This document shows positions 55,711 through 64,000 of a stretch of 64,000 nt of DNA, piece by piece. Position numbers and translations under genes: made by a program. The notes beneath the pieces were generated by a model. That model searched no databases. It was not told where the DNA came from and saw only the letters and a list, made by a program, of their open reading frames with translations. Source of the stretch: Rana temporaria (lineage: Eukaryota > Chordata > Amphibia > Anura > Ranidae); NCBI RefSeq assembly GCF_905171775.1, contig NC_053489.1, positions 593,339,344 to 593,403,343 of the forward strand, written 5' to 3'. Positions within the stretch are counted from its first letter, which is position 1; the number at the start of each line of letters is the position of its first letter.

Positions 55711-56685
55711 CCACTTGAGATCCGCGCTATAGACGAAATACGTCCACAGCGCGGCTCTCAAGTGCCGAGTATACGTCTTTGGACGTCCTTTTGTTTACAT
55801 TACCCGTGCGTGCCGCTGGGGGCGTGCAACGGGGAAACACTGTGCCCAGCGATGCGTGTGCCTGGCGGCCGCGATGTCCGCCAGCTACCCGCGATCAGCA
55901 GTGACAGCAGGGACGTGTGGCTCGGTGTGTAAACACTGAGCTCCACGTCCTGTCAGGGAGAGAGGAGACCGATCTGTGTCCTTTGTACATAGGGACACAG
56001 CACCGGTCACCTCCCCTAGTCAGTCCCCTCCCCCCACACAGTTAGAACACACCCAGGATACACATTTAACCCCTTCCTCACCCCCTAGTGTTAACCCCTT
56101 CACTGCCAGTCACATTTATACAGTAATTAGTGCATTTTTATAGCACTGATCGCTGTATAAATGTGAATGGTCCCAAAATTGTGTCAAAAGTGTCCGATAC
56201 GTCCGCCGCAATATCGTAGGCCTGACAAAAAATCGCAGATCGCCACCATTACTAGTAAAAAATAAAAAAAAACATAAATCCATCCCCTATTTTGTAAGCG
56301 CTATAACTTTTGCGCAAACCAATCTATATACACTTATTGCGATTTTTTTTAACAAAAATATGTAGAAGAATACGTATTGGCCTAAACCGAGGGAATTTTT
56401 TTTTTTTTTTTTTTAAATGGGATATTATTATAACAAAAAGTAAAAAATATTGTGTTTTTTTTTCAAAATGTTCTGTCTTTTTATGTTTATAGCGCAAAAA
56501 ATAAAAATCTCAGAGATGATTAAATACCACCAAAAGAAATCTCTCTTTGTGGGAAAAAAATGATAAAAATATAATTTGGGTACAGTGTTGTATGACCGCG
56601 CAATTGTCATTCAAAATGCGTCAGCGCTGAAAGCTGAAAATTGGTCTGGGCACGAAGGGGGTTTAAGTGCCCAATAATGAAGTGG
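55711..56685. mobile_element. TTAA element (CCACTT ends), reverse orientation, complete
   Basis: TTAA at 55707-55710 and 56686-56689 flanks CCACTTGAGATCCGCG and AATAATGAAGTGG. A hairpin at 55911-55950 has arms of about 18 bases around GTAA. The family blocks run inverted to 56610. There is no transposase. Confidence 0.87.
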
Positions 56686-56689
56686 TTAA

Positions 56690-57444
56690 TAAAATGTGAA
56701 TATTTTAAATTGGTTGTAATCCTTGAAGTTCAATGTAAATTGAGCTGCTATCAGTTATAGCATGCTTTCTTTCACTGACTTCATGAAATGCACAGAGATC
56801 GGCTTATCCATCATTGTAGGCTTTCTCATTCAAGTGATTAGAATGATGGCAAAAGCAAAACTACAAAAAAAAAGAAAGATAATAAATTAGGTACATTTAT
56901 ATACCTATAAATGAATACATTTTATGTACACACTTTGTTTCTGGGTATTATCTTCTACATTGTTTTTTTCAGCATCTTCACAGTCACATTCTGTTACTCC
57001 ATATTAAACTTGTAAAGTGTTCCATTATATTTATTTGTGTATTAAATTGTGGCAATCATGAATTATAATTATAAGAGAAGGAATGAAAATGGAAAGATTT
57101 GTTTTGTCTAATCTTGACTCACTGTACTTTTGCCAAAGCTAAATGTTCAAATTTTACTCACAAATCTTAAATTGAATTAATATTATTTTTTCATACAGTG
57201 ATGTGCTTCAGGTTATAGGAAATGACAGCAATTAATACTCATACACTGTAGAAAAATGCTTGCAAACTTTATTATTTGTTTCTCTTATCTGCTAATTAAA
57301 AACATCTGCAGGGTAAAATGTTTAATAAATTTCCTGCTCAGAAAGTCTGCATGAATTTAAACACATTTCATTCTGTGAAGTTCTGAATATGATCAATATT
57401 AGACTTGTTAACTCTTTATGTTCTTGTCAATGGTCTAATCTATT
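56690..57444. other. Anonymous AT-rich sequence
   Basis: I see no coding or element ends. Confidence 0.5.
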
Positions 57445-57448
57445 TTAA

Positions 57449-58100
57449 CCACTTCAGCCCTGGGAAAAATTTACCCCCTTCCCGACCAGGCCATTTCTTG
57501 TGATACGGCACTGCATCGCTTTAACTGACAATTGCACGGTTGTACCCAAACAAAATTTACGTCCCTTTTTCCCCACAAATAAAGCTTTTATTTGGTGGTA
57601 TTTGATCACCTATGCGTTTTTTTTTTTTTTTTTTGTGCTATAAACAAAAGAAGAGAAGAAAAAAACACAATATATTTTACTTTTTGCTATAATAAATATG
57701 CCAATTTTTTTAAAACAAAAACAAATGTTTTTCTCAGTTTAGGCCGATATGTATTCTACATATTTTTGGTAAAAAAATAGCAATAAGCGTACATTGATTG
57801 GTTCGCACAAAAGTTATAGCGTCTACAAAATAGGGTAAATACATTTTTATCGGGACTGCGATATTGCGGCTGACAAATCGGACACAGTGTTATAAAAATG
57901 AACTGATTACTGTATAAATGTCACTGGCAAAAAAGGGGTTAACACTAGGGGGCTATCAAGGTGTTAACTGTGTTCCCTAGGTGTGTTCTAATTGTGGGCA
58001 CTTGCATCGGCTCTGGGGACACGCGCGCGGCTCCTACAGCGTTTTAAAGGGCCGGCGTACAGCTACGACAGCTCGACCAGGGGAGCCAACCTGCTGCAGT
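57449..58100. mobile_element. TTAA-family element, right end lost
   Basis: TTAA at 57445-57448 precedes CCACTTCAGCCCTGGG. The family blocks GGCACTGCATCGCTTTAACT and CCACAAATAAAGC are diverged. It lacks the right terminus and most of the hairpin region. It is probably an older copy. Confidence 0.75.
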
Positions 58101-58685
58101 ATATGATATACGTATTTTTTTTATCTTTTATTTAGGCACATTAATTCAAAGCTTTGCCCGGCTCATTTCTGCCGATAGCAAATCACAGGCGATTCATCCA
58201 ACTTGGTTCTTTAAATTAGTGGCATATAATTTATGTGTGCAGTGTGTGCAGTGCACATGGGCCCCCAAGAGAGGGGGGCCTACTGTGCTCTGACCCACAA
58301 TGCACCCATGGAGGAGACAAGTCACTGCATGCTGCCAGCCTCTGTCATAGGATTCTGTGTGACTCACAGTTACACATAGATCTTGTTGCTGTCCTGGGGA
58401 GGGTTCTGCATTGCTGGGGGGAAGGGTGCTGATGTCATTCTAACCAAAGGGAACCGATGAGATCTGTGTGAAGTTTGTGAATTTATGGAGGGGGAATTGT
58501 GCAGAGTGTGACAGACTGACCTGGGGGGTGTAATTATTATACTGGGGCAGATTGACCTGGGAGGAGATAGGGGATAATACTGAAGAGCAGACTGTGTCTG
58601 TCTCTCAGTACAATCCCCTCCCAGTCAGTCTGTCCCCCAGTACAATAAGAATCACCTAAGAGGATTGTTTTTAGAGACAGACTGA
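58101..58685. other. Anonymous sequence
   Basis: There is no credible coding. GACTGACCTGGGGGG-like phrases near 58510 and 58545 are weak repeats. Confidence 0.4.
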
Positions 58686-59150
58686 TCTTTCCCCCTGCCC
58701 CCAAACACCCACCCCTCCATGTTGAGGGTGTGTGGCCTCGTATGGTTCAGGAAGGAGGGGACACTCGCTTATCCCCCCATTCCTGACCTGCCGGGCTGCT
58801 TGCTCGGATAAGGGTCTGGTATGGATTTTTTTGGGGGGTCCCACACTTTTTATTTTATTTTTTAATTTTGGCATTGGGTTACCCTTAAAATCCATACCAG
58901 ACCTGAAGGGCCTCGCAATTGCAACTGTGAGTCATTTTAAACATGACTCATTTTTGTAAGTATGCTAGAGAGGCTCCACTCTACAGACAGACTAAGGGGA
59001 CACCCCAGGCATTATATTTAAATTGTTTTTTCATTTTTATTGTTGCACTTTAAGCATCATTAAAATCACTGCTCTTGAAAACATAATTGTTTTAAAAAAA
59101 AAATTGCATTGATACATGTACCCTAGGGAGGAACCTGGACCCCAAACCCA
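58686..59150. mobile_element. TAGGGATGAG-family repeat, partial
   Basis: It shares CCATGTTGAGGGTGTGTGGC, GGTCTGGTATGGAT, ACCAGACCTGAAGGG and the TAAAATCACTGCTCTTGAAA right-half block with 14599-15459. Neither terminus is preserved. Confidence 0.65.
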
Positions 59151-60606
59151 TTTTAAGTCAATTAAGTCAAATTCACTGACAAATTCACTGACACGTTTCG
59201 TCGAATGGACGTTCTCAAAGGTGACGCGTTTCACGGGCCCAGTTCCGGGTAAGAAGTATCGAGCGGTGGAATGCAAACACACCACACGCTTCACGCTCCA
59301 TATTGGAACCGAACTGTAGCAATACCCAGGACCTGCCTGACATTTCATCTTACTTTTTAGGACCTGACACCACATCTCGGTCATTCCTTGCTTGTCAGCA
59401 AGTTTGTTTTTATATTTTTTATATTACATTTTTTTTTTCGATTTTTGTTGGATACTGCAAAAGTTTTTTTAATAAATACACCCAGAGTACCTGGATTATT
59501 ACTCTATGTGGACTCCTCTTTTTTCCTTTTTCTTACGTTCATCACCTGCAACACCACCGAACGAGGCCTCCGCGACCCGCTGAGGATCCTGCCCTGCAAT
59601 AGTTGGTAAGCGATCAACACGGCCCACCGGTCCCGTAAGGCTCAACACCCCCTTGTAGGGTCTACTATCTGGTGAGTGGGGACCCAGGTTGGGGGGAATA
59701 CGGACCTCGTTTGATGATTATAGTTGGGAATTGAGGCTGTCATCAATTGGTTATCAGGACTGTAACATATTTCACGTAGCCAGTGGGGGCCCCAATATTG
59801 GTCACCCAGTCACAGGGAACATTGCATTCACGTGCTGTTTACTTGTTTTAACCAGCTGAGTGTGGCATATTGTCTCTCTCTTTTTTCCCCATCACTCAAG
59901 GATTCTGTTTTCACTATATTTATACACGTTTGATTTACAATTGTGCTTAGTACTGAGGATTTTCATATTTATTTATTTTATTTATTTTTTCTATTAATTT
60001 GTGGTTTGCAACACTTATCACCAGTCATTTACATATCTCAGTGGAGGCTCAGGAGGGACACTCAGTGGGCTGACTTGCCCTAGATACACATGCCCCCAGC
60101 CTACCACTGCCTATACTCTCTAATTTTCACTCCTTCAGCCCATCGGAGGGCTTATTTTATCACCAATATTCATCAAAAGGGGACCAAATATCACTGGGGG
60201 CTCCATATATGAGCCCACCACACCAAGGTGCCCGACATTGTATTATTCACTTACTTCCAGTTTGGCTATATTGAAGACAAGGACACACAAATACCACACC
60301 TAAGCAGTGCTACCACCCTGAATACATAACTCAATTTAACCCTTACTCTCCCCCTCTGTGGGGGGCCATACAAGGGGCATCAGCTCATCTACCCAGTCCT
60401 AGCGCGGAACTCCAACTCTCCTCTTAACATCCTAGAGATGCTGCCCCTGGTGCAATGAAAACCAACCACTTTTTATCACAGCTCACTAAGCATGCCCAAT
60501 TTTTTTGTCAATCAGTGGGGCCCAACTTATACTCTTGCACACAGGCCCACTGATTTAAAAAAATCCCCTATGCATGGTATTGGTCCAGTGCACTAGATGT
60601 ATATAG
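59151..60606. other. Uncharacterised segment starting with ACGCGTTTC motifs
   Basis: It holds ACACGTTTCGTCGAATGG (59191) and GACGCGTTTCACGGG (59223), motifs also at 23455 and 63971. The rest is anonymous. CACTGGGGGC and GTGGGGGCC phrases recur, but no element could be delimited. Confidence 0.4.
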
Positions 60607-60609
60607 TTA

Positions 60610-61353
60610 GGCTGGGATTCACAGACACAGACGCATATTTATGCCGCCATAGCGTATCTCCTTTACGCTACGCCGACGCAGCGCAGAGAGGCAAGCACTG
60701 GATTCACAAAGCCAGTGCTGCCAAATCTGCGCTGGGTTTCCTAGGCGTAAGCGGGCGTATGTGTAAGTGGGCGTGAGCCATGCAAATGAGGCGTGACCCC
60801 ATGCAAATGATGGGCTGAGTCTCAGACAGATACGTATAATGAACGGTGCATGCGCCGTCCCATGGACGCATCACAGTGCGCATGCTCTGAATCACGTCGG
60901 ATCTACTCCCTAAGATACGACGGATCACTACCTACGGCGTGAACGTAACCTACGCCTAGTCATATTCATGTCCTACGTAAAATACGTCGGCTTGTGTTCC
61001 CTGGTGCAGCCCTTTGCATGGATGCTGCTGAGTTACACCTCCTTTATGGGGCATAACTTTACGCCGGACATATGACTTTACGCGCACTGCGTCGGACGGA
61101 CGGACGTTCGTGAATCGGCGTATCTCCCTCATTTGCATATGTGAATAGAAAATCAATGGGAGCGCCAAATACGTTCAGCGTATATATGCACCCACTCTAA
61201 GCCGGCGTAGGCAAGTTACGTCGGTCGGATGAAGCCTGTTTTCAGGCGTATCTTAGTTTTGTTGGCACGGCGCACAGATACGACGGCGCATATTTGCACT
61301 TATGCGGCGTATCTCGAGATACGTCGGCGCAAGTGCTTTGTGAATCCGGGCCC
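60610..61353. mobile_element. MITE with GGCTGGGATTCACA ends and TACGNCGGCG repeats
   Basis: The left GGCTGGGATTCACAGACAC and right GTGCTTTGTGAATCCGGGCC are inverted. TTA lies to the left, and the right duplication is unclear. Inside, TACGTCGGCG, GGCGTATCTC and related motifs recur throughout. It shares CAAGTGCT, CTCATTTGCATAT and the GAATCGGCG block with 62003-62702, so the two are related. Confidence 0.78.
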
Positions 61354-61525
61354 TAGTGTTCTCATTCCAATATCAGTCTATGCTCCTGTCATTATAAGGA
61401 TTGTGTTTCATGGACCTCTTCCAAAAAATACTATCTTAGTCCTAAAAGTTTACCTGGTTGAAGAGGCAATGCAAAAAAAAAAAAACTGTCTCTTGCTAGT
61501 ATGCTGTAGAGAAGGATCCTTGCAT

Positions 61526-61861
61526 GGCCGGTGCTACCACTAGGCAAACAAGACAGTCGTCTAGGGCACACTGCTGCCTAGGGGCATCTGGACACTGGTT
61601 TTCCTCTGTGTCTGCATGCTCTGCAGGCTGCAGCATGTAACTATCTCAGTCTCCGGCAGCTGCTTTATCCAACCGGTAGTGTAATTAGAGGCACGGTGCA
61701 GCACTGGAGCCAGCGCTAGAGGAAGCAGAGCCAATGCTTCCTGTATAGTGATGCCTCCTGTCACATGGGCAGGGCCAAGGGGGTGGAGTCAGGGGTGTAG
61801 CTAATGGGGGGCGGCAAAATTAGGTTTTGCCTAGGGTGTCGAAAATCCTTGCACCAGCCCT
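61526..61861. mobile_element. Short repeat with GGCCGGTGCTACCAC ends
   Basis: The left GGCCGGTGCTACCACTAGGC is roughly inverted at the right (CTTGCACCAGCCC). The internal sequence repeats CTAGGG-type phrases. Pairing is imperfect and limits are approximate. Confidence 0.5.
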
Positions 61862-62002
61862 GGACCCTTGTTCTCTGTATGGAAGCAGTGGATTCTCTGC
61901 AAAGGTCCCCTGAGTTAGACATATTTGATTTGTTATTGGAAAATATCATTCCCCCATGATTGGCAAGTTCTAGATGCACAGAGACCACTGCTTCCACACA
62001 GA

Positions 62003-62702
62003 GGGCTAGATTCAGATAGATTAGCGGATCTTTAGATCCGCGTAACCTATCTGATTTACGATCCGCCGCCGCAAGTTTTTGAGGCAAGTGCTGTATTCAG
62101 AAAGCACTTGCCTCTAAAGTTGCGCCGGCGGATCGTAAATTCCCCGGCGGAATTCAAATTCAGCGGCTAGGGGGAGTGTACTATTTAAATCAGGCGCGTC
62201 CTCGCGCCGATCGAACTGCGTATGCGCCACCGGCTAAATTTCCCAGCGTGCATTGCTCCAAATGACGTCGCTAGGACGTCATTGGTTTCGACGTAAATGA
62301 CGTCTATCCGTATTCGCGACCGACTTATGCAAACAACGTAAAAAAAATTCAAAATTCGACCAGGGAACAACGCCCATACTTAACATAGGATACGCCGCAT
62401 ATAGCAGGGGTAACTATCTGCCGGAAAAAGCCGAACGCAAACGACGTAAAAAAAAAGCGCCGGGCGGGCGTTAGTTTCTGAATCGGCGGAACTCCTCATT
62501 TGCATATTCGTCGGCCTAGCGGCCGACCTGGAATTGCAGCCTAAGATCCGACGGTGTAAGTCACTTACACCTGTCGGATCTTAGGCATATCTATGCGGAA
62601 CCTGATTCTATGAATCAGGCGCATAGATACGACGGCCGGACTCAGAGATACGACGGCGTATCAGGAGATACGCCGTCGTATCCTCTTTCTGAATCTGGCC
62701 CA
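62003..62702. mobile_element. MITE with GGGCTAGATTCAGA ends and ATACGACGGCGTAT repeats
   Basis: The left GGGCTAGATTCAGATAGA and right TTTCTGAATCTGGCCC are inverted. CAGAG lies at both edges (61999-62003 and 62701-62705), but a true duplication is uncertain. Strong internal hairpins include AAGATCCGACGGTGTAAG with its inverted copy (62543-62583) and GATACGACGGCGTATC with GATACGCCGTCGTATC. Confidence 0.78.
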
Positions 62703-62812
62703 GAGAGTATAGATCCTTCTCTACATGTTAAAAGGAGATAGGGTTTTCTGTTCATGCTGGGGCTACTTTCTAAAGAACTTCTCTAAAGAGATTCTTTCTA
62801 AAGCTCATTCTA

Positions 62813-63235
62813 TGGCCGCGTACACACGGTAGGTCCAAACCGATGAAAACGGACTGAAGCACCTTTTCATCGGTCCAAACCGATCGTGTGTGGGCCCTAT
62901 CGGTCAGTTATCCTTCGGTCAAAAATTTTAGAACTTGCTTTAAAATTGAACCGATGGACGCCAAACCGATAGGTAAAAAACGATAGTTAGTATGCAAAAG
63001 CATCGATTAAAAATCTGTGCATGCTCAGAATCAAGTCGACGCATGCTTGGAAGCATTGAACTTAATTTTTCTCAGCACGTCGTTGTGTTTTACGTCACCG
63101 CGTTGGACTCAATCGTTTTTTTTAACTGATGGTGCGTAGGCACATCAGACCATTTTTTTAACCAATGGTGTGTAGGCGCGACGGACCATCAGTCGGACCG
63201 TTCTCATCGGATGGACTGATCGTGTGTACGCGGCC
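62813..63235. mobile_element. Harbinger-like MITE, CCGATGAAAACGG subfamily (second copy)
   Basis: The ends TGGCCGCGTACACACGGTAG and GATCGTGTGTACGCGGCC are flanked by CTA and TTA (one mismatch). The left hairpin is built on ACCGATGAAAACGG. The core 63018-63106 is nearly identical to that at 55044-55132. Confidence 0.86.
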
Positions 63236-63238
63236 TTA

Positions 63239-64000
63239 GATTTACTTTTTACTTTTTTTTACTGGCAATTTTTTTTTATTTAGCTGTCAGCGGGGAAGCC
63301 CTTTGACAGCTTTCGACTCATCCGTTGTTAAGGATGCTACAGCCAGATTCCCTGCCCTGCTCCCCAAAAGCCAGCTTATACTGCTCCCTGATTGGACAGA
63401 ACACTTGCTAAACACCCTGCAAATTTGGGTGTTTCCCAAATGGGGCAATTAGCCAATCAGCCAGAACTGATGCTCAGGCTGAACCGTTCACCCAACTTTA
63501 GCTATAAGTGATAGCTTTCATCCACTGTTTGTGAGAGATAGGTTTAGTTCAGATTCCCTTTGGATTTGTTGTTTAGATTTGGAAAATGTTAGTTTGGCTT
63601 GTAATAAGTTTTAAAATAGTGGTATGTCTTTTTTTGACAAGAAACACAAACTCCTGCGCACAAGTGGGATCCTTGATGATTAGTCAGATATCTACATACA
63701 GTTCTCCTTAGATGTAAAAAAAAACTGTAGTAACAGAGGCCTTGCTGCCCTCCATGGATGGGGGAATCCTGATAGAAGACAAAAAGGGAGAAAGAAAGGC
63801 GCACCAGCCTCGTGTACTACCGTTTGACAAATTTTAATGAAATAACAAAATAATGAAAACTACTCACAAACAAAGAATGATAAAAGGCTTGTCAAACGAT
63901 AATTGAAATACCCCTCGAACCACACTCCAGAATGTGGGGGGGGTGGCGAGGTGCGTTGCTGCTGGCTGACGCGTTTCGAGGTGACAGAGACCTCTTCCTC
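63239..64000. other. Right-edge anonymous sequence ending in a GACGCGTTTCG element
   Basis: 63239-63780 shows nothing recognisable. From about 63790 the sequence resembles the inner part of a fold-back repeat: GTTTGACAAATTTTAATG at 63822 has a partial inverted partner, AGGCTTGTCAAACG, at 63886. GACGCGTTTCGAGGTGAC appears at 63969, and the window ends before any return arm. Confidence 0.45.

Noticed and set aside
61999..62705. CAGAG as a 5-bp target duplication of the 62003 MITE
   Set aside because: The flank is locally rich in CACAGAG-like phrases, so a chance match cannot be excluded.
1..64000. Bacterial-type features (operons, CRISPR, ribosome binding sites) and host exons
   Set aside because: Repeat content and composition are vertebrate. 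Apart from transposon proteins, no frame shows conserved domains or a convincing splice structure.

Overview
This is vertebrate, non-coding, repeat-dense DNA. The mixture of repeats is the kind I associate with ranid frogs: Tx1-type L1 LINEs, Harbinger-like MITEs ending GTACACACGA, roughly 0.96-kb TTAA-flanked elements, a CR1-group LINE and hAT and mariner MITEs. The amphibian assignment is inference from family recognition, and I cannot name a species. I see no exon of a host protein gene, no rRNA, no convincing tRNA and no CRISPR. All real coding capacity belongs to transposons.

Layout. 1-6.9 kb: a decayed plus-strand Tx1 LINE interrupted by a MITE, meeting a 5'-truncated minus-strand Tx1 fragment tail to tail. 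7.2-14.3 kb: a run of small DNA elements and a hAT transposase remnant with a BED zinc finger. 14.6-23.6 kb: nested non-autonomous elements, including a hAT MITE in a mariner-like element, a TTAA element in another repeat, and long fold-backs. 23.86-29.87 kb: a complete minus-strand Tx1 LINE (element A) with both ORFs open and a perfect 17-bp target-site duplication. 31.3-39.07 kb: a second full-length minus-strand Tx1 LINE (element B) with a 15-bp duplication. It is broken by one in-frame TGA, one 1-base deletion, a MITE in ORF1 and a TTAA element between the ORFs. 39-44 kb: AT-rich DNA with microsatellites and a compound inverted rearrangement. 44-48 kb: a LINE ORF1 scrap and a CR1-group LINE split by a TTAA element. 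48-64 kb: more MITEs and TTAA elements separated by anonymous sequence.

How the parts work together. The Tx1 LINEs encode an RNA-binding ORF1 protein and an ORF2 endonuclease/reverse transcriptase. Everything else is non-autonomous and would need proteins supplied from elsewhere: a PIF/Harbinger transposase for the MITEs with 3-bp TWA duplications, a TTAA-cutting transposase for the CCACTT-ended elements, and hAT and mariner transposases. The most interesting signals are structural. The Harbinger-like MITEs keep one core and one terminus but carry entirely different repeated subterminal motifs. The TTAA elements keep two internal hairpins whose stems change sequence while staying paired. Several insertions can be dated and proved from empty sites or interrupted reading frames inside this window.
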